From positions 3,162,001 through 3,226,000 of the forward strand of contig NZ_CP015600.1 in assembly GCF_001647715.1 (NCBI RefSeq): 64,000 nt of DNA, written 5' to 3'. This document shows positions 27,994 to 35,837 of the stretch, piece after piece. Numbering within the stretch: the stretch's first letter is position 1; each line of letters starts with the position of its first letter. Made by a program: the position numbers and the translations under genes. Source of the DNA: Pseudomonas antarctica. Its GTDB lineage: Bacteria > Pseudomonadota > Gammaproteobacteria > Pseudomonadales > Pseudomonadaceae. The notes under the pieces were generated by a model. It worked only from the letters and a program-made list of their open reading frames with translations. It had not been told where the DNA came from and did no database searches.

Positions 27994-28704
27994 TTACCAG
28001 GGAAGACGTTCGCCGTTATAAGCGAAGAAATTGCCGCTGTCGGCAGGCGCCAAGCGGTCAATCAGAGATAACAACTCATGGGCAGCAATGCTCGCCGGCC
28101 TGGCTGCCGAGGCACCACGAAACGGGTGTGACAGGCCCGAAATTACCGTGCCGGGATGCAGGCTCAACAAGCGGGTCTGAGGGCGGGTTCGCGCCAGTTC
28201 GATGGCAGCCGTTTTAATCAGCATGTTCAGTGCTGCCTTGGATGCACGATAGGCGTACCAGCCGCCCAGGCGGTTATCGCCGATGCTGCCTACCTTGGCA
28301 GAGAGCATCGCCATTGCGCCATGAGCGTCCAGCAACGGCAGGAAGTGACGCAAAACCAGCGCAGGCCCGAACGTGTTGACTTGAAAGACTGACTGCAACG
28401 CGTCTGCTGCAATCGCGGAGTAGCTTTTTTCAGGCTTTATTTCGTCGCGATGAAGCAGGCCTGCAGCATGCACGATCAACTGGTACGGTGCTTCTTCAGT
28501 CAATTCGGCTGCCGCTCTGGCGATACTGTCGGGATCCTCCAGATCAAGGCATGGAACACTGTTGCGCCCCAACTCACGAACATACGCACACCGTGGATCC
28601 TGATTGAGCAACTCACAAAAAGCCGAGCCGAGCGCGCCACTGGCGCCTATCACGAGGGCACGATAGCCCTCACCAAGGGAGTTCATCGTCAAGTGACTGT
28701 TCAT
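27994..28704 (-). CDS. SDR-family oxidoreductase (light-group)
   Basis: A 236-residue classical short-chain dehydrogenase: nucleotide-binding GASGALG (about 20-26), N-A-A-G-equivalent VHAAGLL, and catalytic Tyr/Lys in YRASK near 160. The start context is MNSHLTMNSL; a second Met at residue 7 could also serve. Two-gene spacing to folE upstream is 36 bp. In Pseudomonas such SDRs are found with folE, phr and DCC genes in light-inducible sets. The substrate is not known; a pteridine-reductase-like job beside FolE is a reasonable guess. Confidence 0.85.
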   Translation of the reverse strand: MNSHLTMNSLGEGYRALVIGASGALGSAFCELLNQDPRCAYVRELGRNSVPCLDLEDPDSIARAAAELTEEAPYQLIVHAAGLLHRDEIKPEKSYSAIAADALQSVFQVNTFGPALVLRHFLPLLDAHGAMAMLSAKVGSIGDNRLGGWYAYRASKAALNMLIKTAAIELARTRPQTRLLSLHPGTVISGLSHPFRGASAARPASIAAHELLSLIDRLAPADSGNFFAYNGERLPW

Positions 28705-28740
28705 CCAGGCTCTCCTGCGGTCTGATGCGATTTGTTGGTG

Positions 28741-29301
28741 TTAACCCAGTCGCCCTATCAGTTGGAGGAACTCGTGACGCGTCGCGGAGGACTCGCGAAA
28801 GGCGCCCAGCATCACGGATGAGGTCATCACCGAATTTTGTTTTTCCACGCCCCGCATCATCATGCACATGTGCTTCGCTTCAATGACCACCGCCACGCCG
28901 GCGGCATCGGTGATGTGCTGAATGGCGTCGGCAATTTGTTTGGTCAGGTTTTCCTGGATCTGCAGGCGACGGGCGAACATATCCACCACTCGGGCCACTT
29001 TCGACAGGCCCAGTACCCTGCCGGTGGGGATGTACGCTACATGAGCCTTGCCGATGAAGGGCAGCATGTGATGCTCACACAATGAATACAGTTCGATGTC
29101 GCGCACGATGACCATTTCATCGTTTTGCGATTCGAACAGTGCACCATTGATCACTTCCTCCAGGCTCATTGTGTAGCCATTGCACAGGTACTGCATCGCT
29201 TTGGCGGCACGCTTGGGGGTGTCCAGCAGACCTTCACGCTCAGGGTTCTCGCCTACGCCGACGAGAATTTCACGGTAATGTTCGGCTAATGATGGGTTCA
29301 T
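28741..29301 (-). CDS. folE: GTP cyclohydrolase I (FolE)
   Basis: Makes 7,8-dihydroneopterin triphosphate from GTP, the first step of folate/pterin synthesis. The 186-residue protein has the zinc/active-site motif [27 protein letters not shown] and a second Cys in KHMCMMMRG, with [11 protein letters not shown] helix between. All catalytic residues of type I FolE are present. Since Pseudomonas usually keep a housekeeping copy elsewhere, this one, next to a LOV protein, an SDR and a DCC protein, may make pterin for the light response (for example photolyase cofactor). That link is inference. Confidence 0.95.
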   Translation of the reverse strand: MNPSLAEHYREILVGVGENPEREGLLDTPKRAAKAMQYLCNGYTMSLEEVINGALFESQNDEMVIVRDIELYSLCEHHMLPFIGKAHVAYIPTGRVLGLSKVARVVDMFARRLQIQENLTKQIADAIQHITDAAGVAVVIEAKHMCMMMRGVEKQNSVMTSSVMLGAFRESSATRHEFLQLIGRLG

Positions 29302-29454
29302 CTTGATTCCTCGCAGCCATGCTGCGCTGTATGTGTCGGCAATCCTTGGCGGTAGGAGAGTATCTGCTGCGCACGTCTGACGCAGATGACACAGGGTTCG
29401 CCAAATCAGCCATGAGCCAGGTTCTGCGTCGGGGCCATGACCAGGCGAAGCTTT

Positions 29455-29919
29455 CTAGGTCTGCTTGGTTTTCAACGTTGACGCCTCGTCTGATGCGGGT
29501 TTGGACGCCGGCACCGTGCAACGGTTATCGACACAGCGGCGACCACTGTCTGGGTGGGGTAACCACGCCAAATGGGGCCGTAAGCGGCAGAAAAGGCGAT
29601 AACCCAGTTCAAGCAACGGGCGCAATGCACGCCACGTCAGTGGCGTTGCCCAAAAACCCAAACCGGCGGCTCGCCAGCTCCACAGGGTGGCGTCCAGGCC
29701 GGTTACCCAGCGTCCGTCAGCGAAACGGGCGTGCAACGACGACTGCATGTGCTCGAACGTAAACCCGAGTGCCTCGGCATCGAATGCACCGCTGCTGATG
29801 TCCACAAAAACCAGTCGATCCTTCACCGCATGCCCGCGCAGGTACTTGATTTCGCGCGCACACAGAGGGCATTCACCGTCAAAGTACAGCGTCAGCGGCC
29901 AATTCATTTTGTTGTACAT
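29455..29919 (-). CDS. DCC-family thiol-disulfide oxidoreductase-like protein (DUF393)
   Basis: A 154-residue DCC/DUF393 protein with the motif YFDGECPLC (residues 12-20), including C17-x-x-C20, followed by the LVFVDISS segment. It carries a Lys/Thr-rich tail. ATG 29919 with AAGG upstream is used; ATG 29907 is the alternative. The long frame to 30558 runs through promoter sequence and into the HIU gene and is rejected. First gene of the DCC-folE-SDR set, 154 bp upstream of folE. A strong dyad lies 14 bp upstream of its start. Confidence 0.85.
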   Translation of the reverse strand: MYNKMNWPLTLYFDGECPLCAREIKYLRGHAVKDRLVFVDISSGAFDAEALGFTFEHMQSSLHARFADGRWVTGLDATLWSWRAAGLGFWATPLTWRALRPLLELGYRLFCRLRPHLAWLPHPDSGRRCVDNRCTVPASKPASDEASTLKTKQT

Positions 29920-29931
29920 CGACAAGGCCTT

Positions 29932-29950
29932 TGTATAAGTTTTATACAAG
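29932..29950. promoter_or_regulatory. Perfect 8-bp inverted repeat at the head of the DCC-folE-SDR group
   Basis: TTGTATAA and TTATACAA, each 8 bases, with a 3-base spacer (GTT on the plus strand), lie just upstream of the DCC gene. On the minus strand, TTGTCA at about 29973 and TATCTT at about 29950 (17-bp spacer) make a fair sigma-70 promoter, placing the dyad over the transcription start, an ideal repressor site. The AT-rich TTGTAtAA half site resembles operators of MerR-type LitR/CarH light regulators. No such regulator gene is in the window. Assignment to LitR is inference. Confidence 0.55.
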
Positions 29951-30187
29951 ATATGCCGAAAGAAACAACCTGACAATGGGCAGTGTTTTTTTACTGCGCT
30001 AAGGACGGTGATGCCCGGTTTTGTGAAGGGACTGCCAGTGCCTTCGATAGGAAGGTGGCGGCGAGCTAGGCGAAGGCGTTCATGTTCGGGGGGAGGGCCC
30101 AACCGGTCATTTCCAGCAAAGCGGGGCGTGCAAAAAAATGCCGCCCATGGGATGAGGGGCGGCCTTGTCTCTTTGTCCGGTAGAAGC

Positions 30188-30598
30188 TCAATTCCCTCTG
30201 TAGGTAGAGAAACCGTAGGGGCTGAGCAGCAATGGGATGTGGTAGTGCGCAAGGGTGCCGTCCACCTCAAAAATGACCGGTACCTCCGGAAAGAAACTTG
30301 AGATCTTGTGAGCTTTGAACCACTCACCGGTTTTGAAGGTGACACGGTAGGTGCCTTTTTCCAGGGCCTGACCTTCGGGGTAAAGCCCGGGAATACGACC
30401 TTGCTCGTTTGTCGCTGCGCTGTTGAGTATGTTCCAGCGCTCGCCGTCTTGTTTTTCCAGCGTGACATTGACACCCGGGGACGGCAAACCATCTTGTAAG
30501 TTGAGTACATGCACACTGAGCGGGTTTCCTGCCGCTGATGCCAGTGACGATACGACACTCAATACCACGCCAGCGAAGAGTGCTTTTAATACAGTCAT
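30188..30598 (-). CDS. hiuH: Periplasmic 5-hydroxyisourate hydrolase (transthyretin-like)
   Basis: Converts 5-hydroxyisourate to OHCU in urate breakdown. The 136-residue protein has a signal peptide (cleavage after ASA near residue 22), N-terminal LSVHVLNLQDGLPSPGVNV with the catalytic His, and the C-terminal HYHIPLLLSPYGFSTYRGN. The usual ending is YRGS; here Ser is Asn. Periplasmic HIU hydrolases like E. coli HiuH are controlled by HprRS. It is 10 bp downstream of the heme-binding protein gene and thus cotranscribed. Confidence 0.9.
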   Translation of the reverse strand: MTVLKALFAGVVLSVVSSLASAAGNPLSVHVLNLQDGLPSPGVNVTLEKQDGERWNILNSAATNEQGRIPGLYPEGQALEKGTYRVTFKTGEWFKAHKISSFFPEVPVIFEVDGTLAHYHIPLLLSPYGFSTYRGN

Positions 30599-30608
30599 GA
30601 TGATGTCC

Positions 30609-31112
30609 TTAGTTTTTAACAGCAGGTAAAATTTTGTTGATCGCGACTAATGCGCAACCTTCGTCGAATGCGGCACCACCGGCACCAGCCACTCCGATAG
30701 CGCCAATGACTTGCCCTTCAAACAACAGCGGCACTCCACCGCCCAGCAGCAATAGTTCACCCAGGGTGTTGAGGTTTTCAGCATCGGGTGTACTGCGAGC
30801 ACGCTCTGCCAATAGTCGTGTTGGCGTCTTGGTCGACAGGGCGGTATAGGCCTTGCGTTGGGCCGCTAATGTGTTGTGTGGGCCAACGTTATCGTCGCGC
30901 TGCAGGGCAACTAAATTGCCTCCGCGGTCGACAATTGCAGCAACACCTGTGCGGCCATCGGCATGGCACGCTGCCAGCGCGGCATTTAGCAAATCATTGG
31001 CCATTGCCAGTGACACGTCGTTGCGCTGCACAACTTGAGCCGGGGCTGCAACGGCGAGCGCAGAGCTCATTGCGAGTGACATCAGCAATGAAGTCGATAG
31101 GCTTATACGCAT
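30609..31112 (-). CDS. Exported GlcG/HbpS-family heme-binding protein
   Basis: A 167-residue secreted protein of the GlcG/HbpS fold: signal peptide MRISLSTSLLMSLAMSSALAVAA, then VSLAMANDLLNAALAACHADGRTGVAAIVDRGGNLVALQRDD and the Gly-rich GVPLLFEGQVIGAIGVAGAGG. HbpS relatives bind heme and sense redox stress. ATG 31112 with AAAGGAAA upstream is used; the frame to 31154 is longer without support. The gene diverges from the HprR-like regulator and leads an operon with hiuH, fitting an oxidative or chlorine stress role in the periplasm. Confidence 0.8.
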   Translation of the reverse strand: MRISLSTSLLMSLAMSSALAVAAPAQVVQRNDVSLAMANDLLNAALAACHADGRTGVAAIVDRGGNLVALQRDDNVGPHNTLAAQRKAYTALSTKTPTRLLAERARSTPDAENLNTLGELLLLGGGVPLLFEGQVIGAIGVAGAGGAAFDEGCALVAINKILPAVKN

Positions 31113-31191
31113 GCGTTTTCCTTTGTTTTGTCTGGCTGGGTCATAGCCAGGCATGATGACCCGTGCACTCCGTCAGAATGATTGCCTCATG

Positions 31192-31207
31192 ATTACCAAG
31201 ATGTAAT
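31192..31207. promoter_or_regulatory. HprR/CusR-type box in the divergent promoter
   Basis: The 16 bases ATTACCAAGATGTAAT form ATTAC-N6-GTAAT, matching the ATTAC-N6-GTAAT core of the E. coli CusR/HprR box. It lies 80 bp upstream of the heme-binding protein gene and 52 bp upstream of the regulator gene, so it can control both directions. The link to this regulator is inference from position and family. Confidence 0.6.
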
Positions 31208-31258
31208 GTGCCAAACCGGTCGGGCGCGCTAGCCTATGCTCCCGGTTTGGAGGAAGAG

Positions 31259-31930
31259 ATGCGTATCCTGGTCGTTGAAGATGAAGCGAAAACAGCGGAT
31301 TACCTGCACAAAGCCCTGACTGAATCGGGCTACGTGGTTGAGGTCGCCCTGGATGGCCTGGAGGGCCAGTACCTGGCGCAGGAAAGTGAGTTCGACTTGA
31401 TCATCCTGGACGTCATGCTGCCGGGCCTGGACGGATGGCAATTGCTTCAGATTATTCGGCGCAAGTGGCAAACCCCGGTGCTTTTTCTTACCGCCAGGGA
31501 CTCTGTGGAGGATCGGGTCAAGGGGCTTGAGTCTGGCGCCGATGATTACCTGGTCAAACCTTTTTCCTATGCCGAGTTGTTGGCACGCGTACGTACTCTG
31601 CTGCGCAGGGGGCCGCCCCGTGAGGTCGAGCAGTTCCTGGTTGCAGACCTGAGCCTGGATCTGTTGCGGCGTAAGGTTACGCGCAGGGGAGAGCGCCTGA
31701 CCTTAACCAACAAGGAGTTTGCCCTGTTGCACCTGCTGGTCAGTCGTGAAGGGGAGGTGCTATCGCGCTCGTTGATTGCCTCACAGGTCTGGCAGATGAA
31801 CTTTGACAGTGATACCAATGTGGTCGACGTTGCCATCCGGCGTCTGCGCGCCAAGGTTGACGATCCTTACCCGCTCAAATTGATACACACAGTGCGTGGC
31901 ATCGGCTACATGCTCGAGGTGCAATCCTGA
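31259..31930 (+). CDS. hprR: OmpR-family response regulator, HprR/CusR/CopR type
   Basis: A 223-residue regulator: receiver with D8 and phosphoacceptor D51 ([12 protein letters not shown]), T in FLTARD, K in LVKPFSY; winged-helix effector with [47 protein letters not shown]. These features belong to the heavy-metal/HprR group. ATG 31259 with GGAGG upstream is preferred; a longer frame to 31208 lacks a site. The order hiuH/heme-binding divergent from this regulator and its kinase mirrors the E. coli hiuH-hprRS layout, so the peroxide/HOCl stress role is the favoured one over copper. Confidence 0.85.
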   Translation: MRILVVEDEAKTADYLHKALTESGYVVEVALDGLEGQYLAQESEFDLIILDVMLPGLDGWQLLQIIRRKWQTPVLFLTARDSVEDRVKGLESGADDYLVKPFSYAELLARVRTLLRRGPPREVEQFLVADLSLDLLRRKVTRRGERLTLTNKEFALLHLLVSREGEVLSRSLIASQVWQMNFDSDTNVVDVAIRRLRAKVDDPYPLKLIHTVRGIGYMLEVQS

Positions 31931-33297
31931 AACTGTTCCCGCGTGCCTTGAGCTTGCGCCTGGCAGTCATGTTCGCGTTAGTCAGTGCGCTGCTGCTGGG
32001 CTCGATTGGTTTTTATCTTTATCAGTCGTTACAGCGAGAAATCGCGTGGCGCGATGACCAGGCCCTGCTTGGGCGCCTGGAGCGCATGCAGGCGTTGATC
32101 AATGACAGTGTCAGCGTCGAGCAACTCAGAAATCGGCCCACGCTCTACGAAAATATGCTGGGCAATCGCGACAACCTGCTGTGGATTGTCGATGACACGG
32201 GCCAGGTGCTGATCGAAATCAACCCCGTAAGCATGAGCTTGCCCACGTTACCAGCGGCTGCCCAGGCCCGGCTCGGTGACGGCCATGCCTCGCAGGCAGT
32301 GCGACTTGCCTGGAAGGATGTCATGCAGGGAGGGCGCGGCTTGACCCTTATTGCGGGCAAGTTGTTAAGTGAGCGTGAGCAGATGCTGGGGGCTTATCGA
32401 CTCAAACTCTGGCTGGCCATGTCGGTCGGCGCGCTGTTGGCTTTTTTGCTCGGCGGGTGGGTCAGTCGACGAGCCTTGCAACCTGTGCGCAGGCTGGCGC
32501 AGCGCGCAACCGGCATTGATGTACAGCATCTGCATCTGCGGCTGGATGAGTTCAATGAACTGAGTGAACTGCAAGCGCTCAGCCATGCACTTAATCAAAT
32601 GCTTGCACGCCTTGAAGAAGGGTTCGCCCAGCTCTCACGATTCTCGGAAGACCTCGCCCATGAGATGCGTACCCCGCTCAGTAATCTAATGGGGCATACC
32701 CAACACAGCCTGAGGCACAGTCGTTCAATCGAGGACTACCAGAACCTGCTGGTATCCAATCAAGAGGAATATGAGCGGCTGGCGCGAATGATCGATAGCA
32801 TGCTGTTTCTTGCGCGTACCGAGCAGTCGCAAGCATCCGTGCATGACGAACTTATCAACCTGCATGATCTGGTCGAACAGTTGTGTGAGTATTTCGAGGG
32901 CGTTGCGCAAGAACGCAATGTAACGCTGATCAATCATGCCCATGCTGAATTGCGGGCTGATCCGGCTTTGATCCGTCGAGCATTGGCTAACGTGGTGGCC
33001 AATGCACTGCGCTACGGAGCTCCCGCTGCGGACGTGATTATCAACAGTGTGGTGCGGGAGGACTGGATTGAAGTCTCTGTGCACAACCAAGGCCCGCCGA
33101 TTTCAGCGGAGCATCTACCGCGACTGTTTGAACGCTTCTACAGGTGCGACCCATCACGCAATCAGCCAGATGACTCCGGTGGCCTGGGGTTAGCAATCGT
33201 TCACTCAATTATGCAGTTACATGGCGGTCGGGTGACCGTAGACAGCAGTCCAGCAGGAACGAGCTTTTGCTTGGCGTTTCCTGTTCGAAACGGTTGA
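31927..33297 (+). CDS. hprS: Membrane sensor histidine kinase, HprS/CusS type, probable CTG start
   Basis: Partner kinase of the upstream regulator: two membrane helices ([21 protein letters not shown] near the N-terminus and [21 protein letters not shown] near 150), a ~120-residue periplasmic sensor, HAMP-like [15 protein letters not shown]-box [22 protein letters not shown], and N/G boxes ([23 protein letters not shown]). I place the start at CTG 31927: it overlaps the regulator stop as CTGA, has GAGGTG 5 bases upstream, and gives the conserved opening [11 protein letters not shown]. Alternatives are TTG 31948 or ATG 31969. An ATG-to-CTG change at the usual ATGA junction seems likely. Confidence 0.85.
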   Translation: MKLFPRALSLRLAVMFALVSALLLGSIGFYLYQSLQREIAWRDDQALLGRLERMQALINDSVSVEQLRNRPTLYENMLGNRDNLLWIVDDTGQVLIEINPVSMSLPTLPAAAQARLGDGHASQAVRLAWKDVMQGGRGLTLIAGKLLSEREQMLGAYRLKLWLAMSVGALLAFLLGGWVSRRALQPVRRLAQRATGIDVQHLHLRLDEFNELSELQALSHALNQMLARLEEGFAQLSRFSEDLAHEMRTPLSNLMGHTQHSLRHSRSIEDYQNLLVSNQEEYERLARMIDSMLFLARTEQSQASVHDELINLHDLVEQLCEYFEGVAQERNVTLINHAHAELRADPALIRRALANVVANALRYGAPAADVIINSVVREDWIEVSVHNQGPPISAEHLPRLFERFYRCDPSRNQPDDSGGLGLAIVHSIMQLHGGRVTVDSSPAGTSFCLAFPVRNG

Positions 33298-33437
33298 TAA
33301 GTCGGTTTCTGCGAACGGCTCCTGAGGCTCATCCATTCTGAACTAATCATAATGCCCATCACCCTAACGCTGTGCAAATAGCCCCCAGGTTAGTTCGACC
33401 CTGAGCTAACCCCTTACACGCGAAGGTTTGGTGAATC

Positions 33438-33686
33438 ATGAAGAGTGAACAAGTCGAAGGTGTTGCAGAAAAACTTGCCGGCAAGGCGCAGAGCGCGGTC
33501 GGGAAACTGTTGGGTGATTCGAAAATTGAAGCTGAAGGTGCCGGTCGCCAGGCTGCTGGTCAGTTGACCCAGACCTATGGTGACGCACTGGACAGCGTAT
33601 CTACGTTCGTTAAAGAGAAGCCTGTTGCCGCACTTGCAATCGGCGCAGTGGCCCTGCTGGTGCTGGACCGTTTCCTGCGCCGTTGA
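33438..33686 (+). CDS. CsbD-like stress protein with C-terminal membrane anchor
   Basis: An 82-residue protein starting MKSEQVEGVAEKLAGKAQSAVGKLLGDSKIEAEGAGRQAAG, the CsbD signature of helix-and-turn units. It ends in a hydrophobic anchor (PVAALAIGAVALLVLDRFL) with basic ending RR, as in ElaB/YqjD ribosome-associated inner-membrane proteins. CsbD genes are typically induced by general stress. Upstream, GGTTAG and CTAACC (about 33391-33413) form a weak dyad. Function beyond stress association is unknown. Confidence 0.85.
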   Translation: MKSEQVEGVAEKLAGKAQSAVGKLLGDSKIEAEGAGRQAAGQLTQTYGDALDSVSTFVKEKPVAALAIGAVALLVLDRFLRR

Positions 33687-33908
33687 GCCGCGAGGAGACG
33701 TTTTCAGTGGTTTTCACCTCGTACTCCCCAGGGTTGTCTATCTGGAGAGTGCGAGACCCTGGATTTTGGGAACCTTTAGCCAGAAAGCGGGGTAGAGTGT
33801 TCATCACTGTCTGTTCATAAGAACCCTCCACTCGATTCGCGTAGTCGCGCCAAGCGGTTTCAACGAACGAACCGGGCAAAAAAACGTATATCACTCGTTG
33901 TTTGAAGA

Positions 33909-34559
33909 ATGAATCGTCCGCTGTTTGTTTCTCTAGATGGGCCCAAAGGCACTGGCAAAACAACACTGTTGGAGGCCGTTACGAAAGTACTGAGGGCAGA
34001 CAACCAAAAGGTGATCCGGCTTTGCGAGAAAAAAAGCGATCCCTATAGGGGTGAAACAATGGCCCTCGTTAACAAGCTCGTCAGAAATCCCTCCCGGGAT
34101 TTGGAGCTGGGGGTTTGTGAGCGCTTTGCTGATAGCCGTCACTGGATTTCCCGGCACGTGCTGGCTAAACAGCCACCTGGCAGCATCATTTTGATCGATC
34201 GCTGGTACCCGTCTGATGCCGCGTTTCGCCGGACAATCGCGTTTGCAGAGATTCTACAGTTGAACATTGATCGAAACGTGCGTGTCCCAGACCTGCATGT
34301 CGGGGTTGTCACCGCCCCTGATATTTCATGGGCGAGGGCAGCGGCGCGCCGGCGCGGGCTGAGCAGTACCGTAATCCATAAGCTGGAAGAACATGTCGCT
34401 TGTACCAGGTCGTTCGAGCAAGCGGTTGCAGATCACGGCTGGGTTTTATGCCGTAATGAAGGATCGATCGAAGACGCGACGATGCAGGTAGTTTCGGAGA
34501 TTTATAGAGTCCTTCGATGCCCCTGGACGAAGTTTGCTGCGCCGGCCTTGATGCGGTGA
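33909..34559 (+). CDS. Orphan thymidylate-kinase-like P-loop nucleotide kinase
   Basis: A 216-residue P-loop kinase: Walker A GPKGTGKTT at 11-19, DRWYPSD near 97-103 in place of the dTMP kinase DR(F/Y)-x-x-S motif, and a LID-like RAAARRRG. It resembles Tmk and viral/phage-like deoxynucleoside kinases but is not the housekeeping Tmk in context (no holB, no yceG nearby). The substrate may be dTMP or another nucleotide. No ribosome site of strength is seen before ATG 33909. It sits alone in a debris-rich stretch, which suggests acquisition by transfer. Confidence 0.7.
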   Translation: MNRPLFVSLDGPKGTGKTTLLEAVTKVLRADNQKVIRLCEKKSDPYRGETMALVNKLVRNPSRDLELGVCERFADSRHWISRHVLAKQPPGSIILIDRWYPSDAAFRRTIAFAEILQLNIDRNVRVPDLHVGVVTAPDISWARAAARRRGLSSTVIHKLEEHVACTRSFEQAVADHGWVLCRNEGSIEDATMQVVSEIYRVLRCPWTKFAAPALMR

Positions 34560-34760
34560 GATAGCCGTTGCGAGGAGATGAATTGCCTCCCTTTGTCCAG
34601 TAGGATCACGGGCCGCGCATTGGAAAGATGGACTTCGTTGTGGGCAATGTGATTGCCAGCCTCATCTAAAGCCGACTGGACTCGCCCGAGATGACGCGCG
34701 ATTAGAGTTTGAACTGATGCACAATTTCCAATAAACGCTCGGCGTCTGCGCCGCTTTCGC

Positions 34761-34931
34761 GTCCGCGCTTAATGCCCACTGGACGCTACAGTGTTCGACT
34801 TCAACCAGACAGACCAACTGCTGCAGCTTACTTATCAGTGAACCCAAGCCTGGATAGAAGAGGGCGGATTGATTCGCGACGGGATACCCGATTCGTTACT
34901 CGCCCATACTCATCATTTTGGTAAAGAGTGA
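34761..34931 (+). pseudogene. Degenerate duplicate of the patatin-like gene's 3' end
   Basis: Bases from about 34771 to 34931 match the last ~160 bases of the patatin gene at 23953-24112 with roughly 18 differences (about 89% identity by eye). They are in the same frame up to an in-frame TGA (34838-34840) where the original has TCA, and end in HTHHFGKE-stop in place of HTHHVGER-stop. No 5' part of a patatin gene is present. It is a dead fragment about 10.7 kb from the intact gene and in the same orientation, which suggests an old tandem duplication followed by deletion. Confidence 0.9.
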
Positions 34932-35134
34932 TCTTCGCCTCTCAAAAGGCAGGTTAACCGATTGCATGCGACGGTAGATGACCCTGGCGCTGAATGGTTG
35001 GTTCACGTGCTCCGCCTATTCACTTGATGTACAAGGGTGCGAGTCGATATCAAAAATTGACCAGTTCTTGCTCTTCCATTCGAGAGTTCTTCCGTGCGCA
35101 TCTCTGGTCAGTGAAGTTCGGAGATGTGAAATTC

Positions 35135-35158
35135 GTTTTGTGGTGATCGATACAAAAC
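35135..35158. promoter_or_regulatory. Candidate TetR operator
   Basis: GTTTTGT (35135-35141) and ACAAAAC (35152-35158) form a perfect inverted repeat with a 10-base spacer, ending 43 bp before the TetR start. The size (24 bp) and place are typical of an autoregulated TetR-family operator. Binding not shown. Confidence 0.55.
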
Positions 35159-35201
35159 CTGTGCTATGGTCAACAACAGTTCTCAAATGCGTGCGAAAAC
35201 C

Positions 35202-35837
35202 ATGGCCCGTCCCCGTACATTCGATGAGTCGACTGTTTTAACAGCCGTCGCTGAAGCGTTCTGGACGCAGGGCTACGAGGCCACCTCGACCCGAGACCTC
35301 GTCAATCGCACAGGGCTCAATCAGCCAAGCCTTTACAACGCGTTTGGCGACAAACGTAGTCTTTACCGTCGCGCCCTTGTGCACTATCTGGAGTGCAGTG
35401 TGCGTGATCGAATTCGGCGCCTTGAAGCTCTGCCAAACGCGGGAATGGCCATAACTGGGTTCTTCGCAGAGGTGTTGAGTCGCACACTCAACGATCCTTT
35501 TCATCGTGGGTGTCTGTTGGTGAATTCTGCCCTCGAAGCAAATGCAGAAGACATGGATTTGCGACAGGCCGTCGCAGAAGAATTCGACGCCATTCGCAGT
35601 TTTTTTGAAGGCCGCCTGCAAGCCTTCCGCCTGCAATCTGTCGATTCTGTCGAGATTGATGTGAAGCAGGGGGCGCATCATTTGCTGAGTGTGTTACTTG
35701 GTATTCGAGTTTTGGCTCGGATTAATCCCGATCCTGCGTGTGTAACAGACGCCATTGGTATTGCAATCAAAAGCCTGGGTCTTCCTCCCTTGGCTTTAGC
35801 GATGTTCACTGAAAACCACTGCACGGAGTCAATATGA
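35202..35837 (+). CDS. TetR/AcrR-family regulator of the GST gene
   Basis: A 211-residue regulator: TetR helix-turn-helix at 10-55 (LTAVAEAFWTQGYEATSTRDLVNRTGLNQPSLYNAFGDKRSLYRRAL) and the TetR_C ligand domain (NDPFHRGCLLVNSALE, as in AcrR relatives). ATG 35202 is used; an in-frame ATG at 35166 would add 12 residues. The stop overlaps the GST start by ATGA, so the two are cotranscribed and probably form a small xenobiotic-response unit. The likely ligand is an electrophile or quinone (inference). Confidence 0.9.
   Translation: MARPRTFDESTVLTAVAEAFWTQGYEATSTRDLVNRTGLNQPSLYNAFGDKRSLYRRALVHYLECSVRDRIRRLEALPNAGMAITGFFAEVLSRTLNDPFHRGCLLVNSALEANAEDMDLRQAVAEEFDAIRSFFEGRLQAFRLQSVDSVEIDVKQGAHHLLSVLLGIRVLARINPDPACVTDAIGIAIKSLGLPPLALAMFTENHCTESI

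Larger units (their letters stand above)
34560..35201. other. Intergenic stretch with gene debris between the kinase and TetR genes
   Basis: About 640 bp. Left part (34702-34770, minus strand) reads in frame RESGADAERLLEIVHQFKL then stop, which looks like a broken C-terminal end of another protein (perhaps a chemotaxis receptor; weak). It is joined at about 34761 to a decayed copy of the patatin gene end (separate entry). From 34932 to 35134 I see nothing, and at 35135-35158 a likely TetR operator. Confidence 0.5.

Noticed and set aside
33610..33966. 118-codon minus-strand frame over the CsbD end and the gap before the kinase
   Set aside because: Overlaps two plus-strand genes, no ribosome site, no recognisable product.
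34761..34931. Patatin copy as a functional short gene
   Set aside because: In-frame TGA and no 5' part, so it is debris.
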